From positions 806,001 through 870,000 of the forward strand of contig NZ_ANLA01000004.1 of the NCBI RefSeq assembly GCF_000348685.1: a stretch of 64,000 nucleotides of DNA, written 5' to 3'. This document shows, one piece after another, positions 44,313-53,980 of this stretch. The number at the start of each line of letters is the position of its first letter. The first letter of the stretch is position 1. The notes under the pieces are model-generated. The model did not search any database and had not been told where the DNA came from. It saw nothing but the letters and a program-made list of their open reading frames with translations. Source of the DNA: Xanthomarina gelatinilytica. GTDB taxonomy: Bacteria > Bacteroidota > Bacteroidia > Flavobacteriales > Flavobacteriaceae. Both the position numbers and the translations under genes were made by a program.

Positions 44313-45845
44313 TTAGTGTTTAAAATGGCGTGTTCCAGTCATCACCATCGTTAAGTTGTGTTCATTACAATAATCAATGCTTAGTTGGTCTTTAATGGAA
44401 CCTCCAGGTTGAATTACTGCTGAAATTCCTGCATTATCTGCAATTTCCACACAATCTGGAAACGGAAAAAACGCATCACTGGCCATCACAGCCCCTTTTA
44501 AATCGAAATTAAAGGATTGTGCTTTGTGTATGGCTTGATTTAAAGCGTCTACACGACTGGTTTGCCCTGTTCCACTAGCACATAATTGTTTGTTTTTTGC
44601 CAAAACGATGGTGTTCGATTTGGTGTGTTTGCAAATTTTTGATGCAAAAATCAAATCTTCTAACTCCCTTTTGGTTGGTTTATTGTTTGTAGCATAAGAT
44701 AAATCTGTAACTGTATCGGTTTTGTGGTCCCTATCTTGAACCAATACACCATTTAAACAGGTCCTTACCGTGGTTTGAGGCAACTGGATGTCTTTTAAAA
44801 TCAGTAAAATGCGATTCTTTTTACCTTTTAAAACAGTAGCTGCTTCCGAAGTAAACGAAGGTGCTATAACCACTTCGCAAAATAACTTATGGATCTCCTC
44901 GGCTGTCGCTAAATCAATTTCAGAATTGCTGATCAATATGCCACCAAAAGCAGAAACAGGATCGCCTGCCAAAGCGGCTTGATATGCTTCCAAAACAGTT
45001 TCCCTTTGTGCAAATCCACAAGCATTGTTGTGTTTTAAGATGGCAAAAGTTGGTGCTTCGCCTTTAAACTCGTTCATTAAATTTACGGCTGCATCTACAT
45101 CCAACAAGTTGTTATAGCTTAATTCCTTGCCATGAAGCTTGGTGAAAATGTCATCGAAATTTCCATAGAAAAACCCTTTTTGATGTGGATTTTCGCCATA
45201 ACGTAATACTTGACCTTGAGTTTCGCTAATTTTTAGACTGGCAATGTCTTGATTGCTGTTGAAATAATTGAAAATGGCCGAATCGTAATGAGATGAAACA
45301 TTGAAAGCCTTGGCAGCAAAACGCTTTCTGTCTGCTTCAGAAGTGTCTCCGTTTTTGGTTTGAAGTAATTCCAAAAATTCTTTGTAATCTTCAACGGAAG
45401 ATACGCAAACCACATCTGCATAGTTTTTGGCAGCAGCACGAATTAATGAAATCCCACCAATGTCAATTTTTTCTATAATGTCTTGGTTGCTGGCTCCAGA
45501 GGCCACTGTTTTTTCAAAAGGATATAGATCCACAATAACCAAATCGATTTGTGGAATTTCAAAATCGACCAACTCTTTGGCATCACTGTCATTGTTTTGA
45601 CGGTTTAAGATACCTCCAAACACTTTTGGGTGTAAGGTTTTAACACGGCCACCAAGAATAGAAGGATAAGAGGTTACCTCTTCTACAGGAACCACTGGAA
45701 TCCCTAAATCCTGAATGAATTTTTCTGTGCCACCAGTGGAATAAATAGTGACATTTTGTTGATGTAGTTGCTTTACAATTGGTTCTAATCCGTCTTTACT
45801 GAAAACAGAAATTAAAGCCGATTTAATGGTTTTGTTGTTGCTCAT
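44313..45845 (-). CDS. purH: Bifunctional AICAR transformylase/IMP cyclohydrolase
   Basis: The last two steps of IMP synthesis. From the ATG at 45845 (MSNNKTIKSALISVFSKDGL) it is 510 residues, the usual length; nine further upstream codons are open but do not match the family. The N-terminal MGS-like cyclohydrolase domain has YSTGGTEKFIQDLG and GGRVKTLHPKVFGGIL. The C-terminal transformylase has RYGENPHQKGFFYG, LKHNNACGFA and the closing SDAFFPFPDCVEIA. The spacer in front forms a stem-loop. Confidence 0.96.
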   Translation of the reverse strand: MSNNKTIKSALISVFSKDGLEPIVKQLHQQNVTIYSTGGTEKFIQDLGIPVVPVEEVTSYPSILGGRVKTLHPKVFGGILNRQNNDSDAKELVDFEIPQIDLVIVDLYPFEKTVASGASNQDIIEKIDIGGISLIRAAAKNYADVVCVSSVEDYKEFLELLQTKNGDTSEADRKRFAAKAFNVSSHYDSAIFNYFNSNQDIASLKISETQGQVLRYGENPHQKGFFYGNFDDIFTKLHGKELSYNNLLDVDAAVNLMNEFKGEAPTFAILKHNNACGFAQRETVLEAYQAALAGDPVSAFGGILISNSEIDLATAEEIHKLFCEVVIAPSFTSEAATVLKGKKNRILLILKDIQLPQTTVRTCLNGVLVQDRDHKTDTVTDLSYATNNKPTKRELEDLIFASKICKHTKSNTIVLAKNKQLCASGTGQTSRVDALNQAIHKAQSFNFDLKGAVMASDAFFPFPDCVEIADNAGISAVIQPGGSIKDQLSIDYCNEHNLTMVMTGTRHFKH

Positions 45846-45867
45846 TTTAGTTGTGTTGTGTGTCTGG

Positions 45868-45905
45868 AACATTCTTGATGAAGCAATTAGCTCACGGAGA
45901 ATGTT
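45868..45905 (-). promoter_or_regulatory. Stem-loop in the purH 5' leader
   Basis: AACATTCT (45868-45875) and AGAATGTT (45898-45905) pair around a 22-base loop that contains a smaller AGC/GCT stem. It sits 23 bases upstream of the purH start. It does not show the conserved core of the known purine riboswitch. Confidence 0.35.
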
Positions 45906-46011
45906 AGTTGTTTTTTATGACTGCAAAAGTAGGTATTTCAATCAAAAAAAACCTAGGTTAGGGTCGCTAAAAACATGAGATTTTTCAACTTAAATGAAAA
46001 GTTGTTAACAA

Positions 46012-46464
46012 CTATAGTATGGATGCCACTTTCTCACAAACAAATTCCAAAAAACGTTCGTCCTCCTCGCTAAACGGATCAGGTGTGTTGGAGTCGATGT
46101 CTATTTGTCCTATGTTTTCTCCGTTTACAAAAATAGGGATTACAATTTCAGCTTTAACAGTGATGCTACAAGCAATGTAGTTGTCTTGAGCAGAAACATC
46201 AGGAACCACAAAGTTTTTGTTGCTTACAGCTACTTGACCACAAATACCTTTCCCAAAAGGAATGATGATGTGGTCTGTGGGTTCACCTACATAAGGTCCC
46301 AGTTTAAGTTCGTTTTTGTCGCCATTTTTAAAGTAAAAACCAACCCAGTTGTAATGTGGAATATGAGCTTCCAAAAGTTCACAAATGTTTTTTAAACGCT
46401 CGTTAACTGGCTTTTCGGAAGAAATGATAGTTTCTATTTGAGGTTTTAGTGATGTAAAAGTCAT
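46012..46464 (-). CDS. GAF-domain protein, free methionine-R-sulfoxide reductase-like
   Basis: From the ATG at 46464 (MTFTSLKPQI) it has 150 residues, one GAF domain matching fRMsr proteins: NWVGFYF, LKLGPYVGEPTDHIIIPFGK, GICGQVAVSNK, YIACSITVKAEIVIPI and IGQIDIDSNTPDPFSEEDE. These reduce free L-methionine-R-sulfoxide in the cytosol. Of the three cysteines in the E. coli enzyme, two are kept (Cys75 in GICG and Cys99 in YIAC); the third, in the strand before GICG, is replaced (TDHIIIP). Activity may still be possible with two. Divergent from xrtF. Confidence 0.8.
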   Translation of the reverse strand: MTFTSLKPQIETIISSEKPVNERLKNICELLEAHIPHYNWVGFYFKNGDKNELKLGPYVGEPTDHIIIPFGKGICGQVAVSNKNFVVPDVSAQDNYIACSITVKAEIVIPIFVNGENIGQIDIDSNTPDPFSEEDERFLEFVCEKVASIL

Positions 46465-46519
46465 TTTTAAGAAAATTTTCAGCAAAAGTATTTAAAAAGC
46501 TAGTCTTGTAAGACTTAAT

Positions 46520-47104
46520 TTGTATAATTTTAACGAGAGAAACAACAAATTTCAATTGAAAGACTTATTAAAAAAATATAAATCTGTTATCACATTTATT
46601 TTCACCTTTTTATTGGTGTATACCGTGTTGACGTTTGCTTATAAGCTGTATCTGCAATATGGTTCCAGTGACGTTTATTATCCTGACTACATGACAAATT
46701 TGGTAGCCAAACAAAGTAAGGAGTTACTGGAGACCCTTGGGTATCACGCGCAGGTAATTCCTCATCCAGACGAGTCTTCCATGAAATTAATTATCAATAA
46801 CAAATATGTGGCTCGAGTGATAGAAGGTTGTAATTCGGTTAGTGTTATCATCCTTTTCGCGTCTTTCATCATTGCATTTACAGGAAAATTTAAAACCACC
46901 TTTTTTTATCTGTTGGCTGGAAGCGTGTTGATTTATGTGGCCAATTTGGTACGTGTGGTAATTTTATCTGTAGGTCTGTATCACTACCCTTGGCGAAAGG
47001 ATGTTTTGCACACGGTTATTTTTCCGGCTATTATTTATGGAATGGTGTGTTTGCTTTGGTTATTTTGGGTAAATAGGTTTTCTAATCCCAAAAAGCATGA
47101 ATAA
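46520..47104 (+). CDS. xrtF: Exosortase XrtF
   Basis: A 194-residue membrane protein of the exosortase/archaeosortase family with about five helices. The catalytic triad is visible: Cys104 in VIEGCNSVSV, Arg145 in NLVRVVIL and His164 in LHTVIFPAIIYG. Exosortases cleave and transfer proteins with C-terminal sorting tails in the inner membrane. The frame opens with TTG at 46520; another TTG at 46556 (MKDLLKKYKS) is possible, and no ATG precedes the conserved part. It overlaps its dedicated partner gene by 8 bases. No substrate with a matching tail is recognisable in this window. Confidence 0.9.
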   Translation: MYNFNERNNKFQLKDLLKKYKSVITFIFTFLLVYTVLTFAYKLYLQYGSSDVYYPDYMTNLVAKQSKELLETLGYHAQVIPHPDESSMKLIINNKYVARVIEGCNSVSVIILFASFIIAFTGKFKTTFFYLLAGSVLIYVANLVRVVILSVGLYHYPWRKDVLHTVIFPAIIYGMVCLLWLFWVNRFSNPKKHE

Positions 47105-47525
47105 GGGTTTTAAATACATAGCATTTTTTGTATTGGTTGGCTTGTTGGTCTTAATAAGGGTTTTTGAAGAACAATTGTTTTACGATCCCTATTTGGCTTT
47201 TTTTAAAAACGATTATTTATATATAGACTCTCCAAGACAAGAAGTGTTTAAGCTGGCAGCATTTACAACACTTAGGTATGTTTTGAACACGGTTATCTCA
47301 CTTGGTATTTTGTTTGTGCTTTTTAAGGATTTAAGCATTATTAAGTTTTCGGTTTTAGTCTATGCTTTGGCATATGTGGTGTTTATGTCTCTGTTTTTAT
47401 ATTTTGTAATTCACCCAAAACAGGAAGATTATTATTTGTTTTTTAATGTGAGACGTTTTTTAATTCAACCTTTGATAGCCTTGTTGCTCATTCCAGCATT
47501 TTATTACCACAAACAACGATTGTAA
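47097..47525 (+). CDS. Exosortase F system-associated membrane protein
   Basis: 142 residues with about four membrane helices (FKYIAFFVLVGLLVLIRVFE, YVLNTVISLGILFVLF, LVYALAYVVFMSLFLYFVI, FLIQPLIALLLIPAFYY) and a periplasmic-type loop EQLFYDPYLAFFKNDYLYID. The combination and the 8-base overlap with xrtF match the small protein always encoded next to XrtF in Flavobacteriia. Biochemical role unknown; it probably assists the exosortase. Confidence 0.88.
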   Translation: MNKGFKYIAFFVLVGLLVLIRVFEEQLFYDPYLAFFKNDYLYIDSPRQEVFKLAAFTTLRYVLNTVISLGILFVLFKDLSIIKFSVLVYALAYVVFMSLFLYFVIHPKQEDYYLFFNVRRFLIQPLIALLLIPAFYYHKQRL

Positions 47526-47549
47526 ATGTTAATCCTTTGAAAAAATGAT

Positions 47550-47578
47550 TTGTTTCAGATGCTTTTTTTATAAATTTG
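47550..47578 (+). promoter_or_regulatory. Promoter of the HYC_CC_PP gene (TTG-N18-TAAATTTG)
   Basis: TTG at 47550-47552, 18 bases, then a perfect TAnnTTTG at 47571-47578. The ATG follows 12 bases later. Confidence 0.6.
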
Positions 47579-47590
47579 CATCGAAATAGA

Positions 47591-48007
47591 ATGATGATAA
47601 AAGCAATTCTACATAAAACCTTTTCAGTGACTATGTCTTGCTTGGTATTGTTTTCAACCTTGTCCTTTACAGTTGAAAAACACTACTGTGGTAATCATTT
47701 GGTAGATGTAGCTATTTTTACCAAAGCAGAAAATTGTGGCATGGATCTGGAAGCCTTTGCAACTGCCAATTTTGAAAAAAAACATTGCTGTAAGGATGAA
47801 ATCCAGGTTGTTAAAGGGCAAGATAAATTAAAGAAATCTTCCTTTGAAGACTTGCAGTTGAAACAACAACTCTTCTTAAGTGCTTTTATTTGTTCTTTTA
47901 TTAATTTATACGAAGGTTTACCAGAACAGGTAATTCCTCATAAAAATTACTCTCCTCCCAATCTGGTTGCAGATATACATGTACTGGATCAGGTTTTTTT
48001 GATTTGA
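47591..48007 (+). CDS. HYC_CC_PP family protein
   Basis: A small secreted or membrane-anchored protein (138 residues from the ATG at 47591; the next codon is also ATG). It has an N-terminal hydrophobic segment FSVTMSCLVLFSTLSF and the three marks that give the family its name: HYCG, HCC in KKHCCKDE, and PP in NYSPPNLVAD. The invariant Cys and His residues suggest metal binding. It lies directly before a TonB-dependent receptor and a secreted HMA-domain protein, so a role in uptake or handling of a transition metal is likely (inference). The upstream frame from a TTG at 47576 is not needed, because the promoter -7 box overlaps it. Confidence 0.85.
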   Translation: MMIKAILHKTFSVTMSCLVLFSTLSFTVEKHYCGNHLVDVAIFTKAENCGMDLEAFATANFEKKHCCKDEIQVVKGQDKLKKSSFEDLQLKQQLFLSAFICSFINLYEGLPEQVIPHKNYSPPNLVADIHVLDQVFLI

Positions 48008-48024
48008 TATATAGATTTTTAACA

Positions 48025-48057
48025 TTCCCTTTACTTATGTGTTAAACAGTAAGGGAA
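48025..48057 (+). other. Stem-loop upstream of the TonB-dependent receptor
   Basis: TTCCCTTTAC (48025-48034) pairs with GTAAGGGAA (48049-48057) with one bulged T. It lies between the HYC_CC_PP stop and the receptor ATG. There is no T tract; it may be an RNA structure in the operon or an operator. Confidence 0.4.
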
Positions 48058-48122
48058 CTTATGCTGTCTATCGCTTTTGCGAAATGATGAAATAAAAATC
48101 TTTTTCAAACAAAATTTTAATA

Positions 48123-50411
48123 ATGAAAAACCTATTTATTAGAAAATATCCAGCAGCTTTTGTTGGTTCTATCAATATAAAAATTGCCCTATTATTGATT
48201 TTAATTCCTGTTTTTTCTTTTTCACAAGAGAAATTAAAGGGGATGATCATGGAAGTGAACGAAGAAAGTAAACACGTACCTGTTGCAGGCGCCAATGTAT
48301 ATTGGCTAAACACAACGGTTGGTGCCATTACAGATTTTGAAGGAACATTTACCATTCCATATAAACCAGAGTACAAAAAACTAGTGGTGAGTTTTGTAGG
48401 ATATAAAACAGATACACTAACGGTTAAAAATACAGATCACATCCACCATATATTACAATCCACAAGCAGTTTGGATGAAGTGGTTGTGACCTCTAGGAAG
48501 CAAGCAACTGCAAAATCTTATTTGGCTTCACAAAATATTATGACGGTAAGTAGCGACGAGCTTTTAAAAGCAGCATGCTGTAACCTCTCTGAGAGCTTTG
48601 AGACCAATCCTTCCATAGATGTAAATTTTGCTGATGCTGTTTCTGGAACCAGACAAATTAAAATGTTGGGATTAACCAGTCCCTACATCTTGATCACTAC
48701 CGAAAATATTCCTTCCATTCGAGGAGCTTCTCAAGCCTATGGCTTAAGTTTTATTCCAGGAACCTGGGTAGAAAGCATACAAATTACCAAAGGAGGAGGA
48801 AGTGTGGTAAATGGGTATGAAAGCATTGCTGGACAAATAAACACCGAATTGGTAAAACCTAAAACCGATAATTCCTTGTTTGTAAACTTGTATGCAGGAA
48901 GTAACGAAAGGTTGGAGCTAAACACCCATTTAAACACTAATATCTCCGAAAAATGGGACACTGGTTTGTACATTCATGGAAACACTCATAATAAAAAACA
49001 CGATGTGAATGACGATGGTTTTCTGGATATGCCTATCTATAACCAAATCAATATCATGAATCGTTGGCAGTATACCAATCCAGAAAAAGGTTTGGTAAGT
49101 TTTTTTAATGTGAAATATTTAAATGATAGTAAACAAACTGGAGAACTTGATTTCAATCCAGATACCGATAAGTTAACCACAAATGCTTGGGGAAGCGAAA
49201 TAGATACCCAACGTTTTGAAGCTGCTGTAAAATTGGGTTATGTTAATCCAGAGATTCCTTATCAAAGCATCGGGTTTCAAAGTGCCTTTAGTTGGCATGA
49301 GCAGGATTCGTATTTCGGACTTAATATTTACAACATTATCCATAATAGTTTGTATGCAAATGCCATGTATAACTCCATTATTAGCGACTCCAGACATAAA
49401 ATTAAAACGGGTTTAAGCTATACTTACGATCATTACAACGAATTGGTGAATACTACCAATTATGAAAGAACAGAAGCATCCATTGGTGGTTTTTTTGAGT
49501 ATAATTACGATAATTTGGATAAATTGAATGTCACAGCTGGTGTGCGTATAGACAACCATAATTTACTTGGGGTTTTTATAACACCAAGATTACATGCCAG
49601 ATATACACCTTGGGAAAAATCGGCAATAAGGGCTTCCATAGGAAGAGGGAAACGCAGTGCCAATATTTTCACAGAAAACCAAAGCATGTTTGCAACATCC
49701 AGACAAATCAACATCTTAAGTTCTGGAGGGAATATTTATGGTTTGGATCCGGAAATTGCCTGGAATTATGGCGTCTCTTTTTTGCAAGGATTTAATTTGT
49801 TCGGTAGAAAAGGTGATGTAACCTTGGATTTTTATAGAACCGATTTTCAAAATCAAATTGTGGTAGATTATGAAAACCCACAAGGTGTAGGCTTTTATAA
49901 TCTAGATGGGGAAAGTTATGCCAATAGTTTACAATTGGAGTTTAACTACAATGTCTTTACCCATTTTGATTTGCGATTGGCTTATAAATATTACGATGTA
50001 AAAACCCAATACACTTCCGGAAAATTGGAAAAACCCTTAACACCACAACACCGTTTGTTTGCAAACGCATCTTATGAAACTAAAGCGCAGGAAAAAGGAG
50101 GTAAATGGAAGTTTGATGCAACCTATAATTGGTTGAGTAAACAACGTTTTCCATCAACGGTTTCTAATCCAGTAGCATATCAAGTACCTGCTTATTCACC
50201 TACTGTAGGCACTTTGAACGCACAAATTACAAAAGTGTTTTCTCCAAAATTTGAGATTTACGTTGGAGGTGAAAATATTACAAATGTTAAGCAGGAAAAT
50301 GCTATTTTAGCACCAAACGACCCTTTTGGTTCGTATTTTGATACCACATTTGTGTATGGTCCCATTTTTGGGAGCATGTATTATACAGGGTTGCGATTTA
50401 AAATAGAATAA
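48123..50411 (+). CDS. TonB-dependent receptor (probable metal uptake)
   Basis: 762 residues. A signal segment ends near FSFSQ. A carboxypeptidase-regulatory-like domain follows (about 40-118, PVAGANVYWLNTTVGAITDF and YKKLVVSFVGYKTDTL), then a plug domain with SLDEVVVTSRKQ and ending near SIAGQINTEL, and a 22-strand type barrel closing with YYTGLRFKIE. The plug carries an unusual Cys pair, KAACCNLSESFETNPSIDV, seen in receptors placed beside HMA and HYC_CC_PP proteins. Context on both sides suggests a copper- or other metal-related substrate rather than a glycan; no SusD partner is present. Confidence 0.88.
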   Translation: MKNLFIRKYPAAFVGSINIKIALLLILIPVFSFSQEKLKGMIMEVNEESKHVPVAGANVYWLNTTVGAITDFEGTFTIPYKPEYKKLVVSFVGYKTDTLTVKNTDHIHHILQSTSSLDEVVVTSRKQATAKSYLASQNIMTVSSDELLKAACCNLSESFETNPSIDVNFADAVSGTRQIKMLGLTSPYILITTENIPSIRGASQAYGLSFIPGTWVESIQITKGGGSVVNGYESIAGQINTELVKPKTDNSLFVNLYAGSNERLELNTHLNTNISEKWDTGLYIHGNTHNKKHDVNDDGFLDMPIYNQINIMNRWQYTNPEKGLVSFFNVKYLNDSKQTGELDFNPDTDKLTTNAWGSEIDTQRFEAAVKLGYVNPEIPYQSIGFQSAFSWHEQDSYFGLNIYNIIHNSLYANAMYNSIISDSRHKIKTGLSYTYDHYNELVNTTNYERTEASIGGFFEYNYDNLDKLNVTAGVRIDNHNLLGVFITPRLHARYTPWEKSAIRASIGRGKRSANIFTENQSMFATSRQINILSSGGNIYGLDPEIAWNYGVSFLQGFNLFGRKGDVTLDFYRTDFQNQIVVDYENPQGVGFYNLDGESYANSLQLEFNYNVFTHFDLRLAYKYYDVKTQYTSGKLEKPLTPQHRLFANASYETKAQEKGGKWKFDATYNWLSKQRFPSTVSNPVAYQVPAYSPTVGTLNAQITKVFSPKFEIYVGGENITNVKQENAILAPNDPFGSYFDTTFVYGPIFGSMYYTGLRFKIE

Positions 50412-50442
50412 CAAAAACAATATAAATTTAAAACCAAATAAC

Positions 50443-50799
50443 ATGAAAAAATTAGGAATATTAGTAGTGATGCTTGTGAGCATGACAGCCTTTTCACAAA
50501 ACAAAAATGCCAGAGCAACTATGGAGGTAGATGGCGTTTGTAACATGTGTAAAGAGCGTATTGAAAAAGCGTGTATTAAAACCAAAGGGGTTAAATCGGC
50601 TGTGTGGAACGTAAACACACACGAATTAAAACTGATTTATGATGAAAATAAAACCGATTTAAAAACCATTGAAAACAATATTGCAGCAGTTGGTCATGAT
50701 ACCAAAAATGTAACTGCAACAGATGAAGCGTACAACAGTGTACACGATTGTTGTAAGTATCGGGATGAAACTGTGGTAGATGACCATAAAGACGAATAA
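50443..50799 (+). CDS. Secreted heavy-metal-associated (HMA) domain protein
   Basis: 118 residues: signal peptide ending at TAFSQ, then a ferredoxin-like HMA domain (about 25-90) with the metal-binding CxxC in GVCNMCKERI (Cys33, Cys36) and an extra Cys44. A short tail carries another Cys pair and acidic/His residues (HDCCKYRDE, DDHKDE). This would be a periplasmic metal chaperone, probably working with the receptor encoded 31 bases upstream. A terminator follows. Confidence 0.88.
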   Translation: MKKLGILVVMLVSMTAFSQNKNARATMEVDGVCNMCKERIEKACIKTKGVKSAVWNVNTHELKLIYDENKTDLKTIENNIAAVGHDTKNVTATDEAYNSVHDCCKYRDETVVDDHKDE

Positions 50800-50823
50800 A
50801 AAACAGAACAAACCTCTAAAAAG

Positions 50824-50853
50824 AAGCCTAACTTAGATTTGGGCTTTTTTTTT
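50824..50853 (+). terminator. Terminator after the HMA gene
   Basis: AAGCCTAA (50824-50831) pairs with TTGGGCTT (50839-50846, one wobble), followed by a T tract to 50853. Confidence 0.8.
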
Positions 50854-50881
50854 AGGGAAAAACTTTTAAAAATAATACCAT

Positions 50882-51089
50882 ATGGACAAGAAATTAATTT
50901 ATTCGGGAAACTCACAAGTTTTAGTGTCAGGAATTAAAAAATATTATAGATGAAGCAGGTATTGCATATTTTGAAATTAATAAATCTGATTCTTCTTATC
51001 CCGGAATTATTGGTCAGATTGAGGTTTTAGTTGATAAAACGGATGAAGTAAAAGCCAAATTGCTTATTAAGCATATTATAAATTTGTAA
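50882..51089 (+). pseudogene. DUF2007 (putative signal-transducing) gene with a +1 frameshift
   Basis: ATG at 50882 reads MDKKLIYSGNSQVLVSGIKK and stops early at TGA. If one A is removed from the A6 run at 50936-50941, the frame continues as NIIDEAGIAYFEINKSDSSY and ends with QIEVLVDKTDEVKAKLLIKH and a TAA at 51087-51089. The joined product of about 69 residues is a full DUF2007 domain (short ferredoxin-like protein) with the usual GNSxEA-like opening and IEVLVxxxDxxKAK block. It is either a true one-base insertion in a homopolymer, a sequencing error, or phase-variable. It lies between the terminator at 50824 and the gene at 51127. Confidence 0.75.
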
Positions 51090-51126
51090 TTGTTTAAATT
51101 GTAACTTTAAAAACCAGCCAAATCCC

Positions 51127-51732
51127 ATGAAAAAACTATTTTTTATTCTATTTTGTTTGTTGTTTTCAAACACTTTTGCTCAAACTAACTTTATATTAAC
51201 TGTTAACAATCAATCTCAAGAGATTTCCTTAGATACAGATTATGAGTTTAAAGTAGATGGTAAAGCCATACAAATTTCAGTAAAAGAAAAAGACACATTA
51301 TTATATAACGATTCTTTTTATAATTTTAAATATTCAAAAAAGCACAAGATTTCTAAAGTAAAACTTGATGAAGGCATTGAGCAAATTGTGCTTATGACAG
51401 CAGTCGGTTCGGGCATCATTATTCAAAAATACGATTCTTTTGACCCTACAATGTTGCAAGAAATGATGCTAAATGAAGTTACTAAAGAGAGTGTTAATTA
51501 CGGTTATACTTTAGAGAGAAAAGATTACGATAGAACTTTAAAATCTGGAGATGAACTTGGAGTACTTAAAGCCAAATTAAAGTATAAAGGAGAATTCGAG
51601 ATTTACGAAGTATCGGCTTTAGGCAAGAAAGATGAAGGGATTCTTATCATGACTATGAACTTAGGAGGGGATGAAGATAATGAAGGGGAAGAGATGATAA
51701 ATCTTTTATGGAACACGTTAAGTGTTAAATAG
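51127..51732 (+). CDS. Exported protein of unknown function
   Basis: 201 residues with a clear signal peptide (MKKLFFILFCLLFSNTFAQ) followed by a beta-rich mature protein (FILTVNNQSQEISLDTDYEF, VMTAVG-like MTAVGSGIIIQKYDSFDPTM) and a helical/acidic C terminus (GGDEDNEGEEMINLLWNTL). No family recognised. It is transcribed towards groL, with a shared bidirectional terminator between. Confidence 0.65.
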   Translation: MKKLFFILFCLLFSNTFAQTNFILTVNNQSQEISLDTDYEFKVDGKAIQISVKEKDTLLYNDSFYNFKYSKKHKISKVKLDEGIEQIVLMTAVGSGIIIQKYDSFDPTMLQEMMLNEVTKESVNYGYTLERKDYDRTLKSGDELGVLKAKLKYKGEFEIYEVSALGKKDEGILIMTMNLGGDEDNEGEEMINLLWNTLSVK

Positions 51733-51746
51733 TTCTCTATAAATGA

Positions 51747-51778
51747 AAAAAAACGCCTCAATTTTTGAGGCGTTTTTT
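51747..51778. terminator. Bidirectional terminator between 51732 and groL
   Basis: AAACGCCTCA (51751-51760) pairs with TGAGGCGTTT (51766-51775). It is flanked by an A run on the left and a T run on the right, so it works in both directions for the convergent genes. Confidence 0.9.
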
Positions 51779-51807
51779 GATTGTAATTTTAAAATCGTAA
51801 TTTTCAA

Positions 51808-53454
<1,647 letters not shown>

Positions 53455-53559
53455 TTAAAATTTTTAACCTCAAAATTTAAATACAAACTCCCAAAAAGGA
53501 TTTTCTGTAATTCAATGCGAGGTCATTGGAATTTGTTTTTTTGTTTTTGGAATTTGCAA

Positions 53560-53835
53560 TTAAATAATTGCTAAAATGTCGCTTTCGCGCATCATTAGGT
53601 AATCTTTACCTTCAAGTTTAAGTTCGGTTCCAGAGTATTTTCCGTAAAGAACGGTATCTCCAACTTTAACGGTCATTGGTTCATCTTTCGTGCCTTTACC
53701 AATAGCCATAACTTTGCCTTGTTGAGGTTTTTCTTTGGCATTATCAGGAATGATAATTCCGGAAGCAGTTTTTGTTTCAGCTGCTACAGGTTCAATAAGA
53801 ACGCGATCTGCTAAAGGTTTAATGTTTAAACTCAT
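53560..53835 (-). CDS. groS: Co-chaperonin GroES
   Basis: 91 residues matching Gro[22 protein letters not shown], the mobile loop with [20 protein letters not shown], and [20 protein letters not shown]. It caps the GroEL ring. First gene of groS-groL. The upstream leader carries a short palindrome and a possible sigma-54-like promoter. Confidence 0.98.
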   Translation of the reverse strand: MSLNIKPLADRVLIEPVAAETKTASGIIIPDNAKEKPQQGKVMAIGKGTKDEPMTVKVGDTVLYGKYSGTELKLEGKDYLMMRESDILAII

Positions 53836-53859
53836 ATTTATATTTTTTAAAGTTAATGT

Positions 53860-53891
53860 TAACGCTTTAGCGTTATGCTAAAAATGTGCCA
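53860..53891 (-). promoter_or_regulatory. groES upstream palindrome with possible -24/-12 promoter
   Basis: TAACGC-TTTA-GCGTTA (53860-53875) is a short perfect stem. Abutting it on the minus strand, TGGCACATTTTTAGCA (53891 to 53876) matches TGGCAC-N5-TTGCA with one mismatch and has the correct GG-N10-GC spacing. It could be chance. The known CIRCE operator is not seen. Confidence 0.35.
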
Positions 53892-53917
53892 ATAGAAGCA
53901 GACTGACAAATTTTCAT

Positions 53918-53953
53918 TTAAAAAAAAATGCCAACTTAAACAGCTGGCATTTT
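53918..53953 (-). terminator. Terminator after secG
   Basis: On the minus strand AAAATGCCA (53953-53945) pairs with TGGCATTTT (53933-53925), followed by T residues down to about 53918. Confidence 0.75.
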
Positions 53954-53980
53954 CATGTTTTTTTGTTTGAAACAATGATG

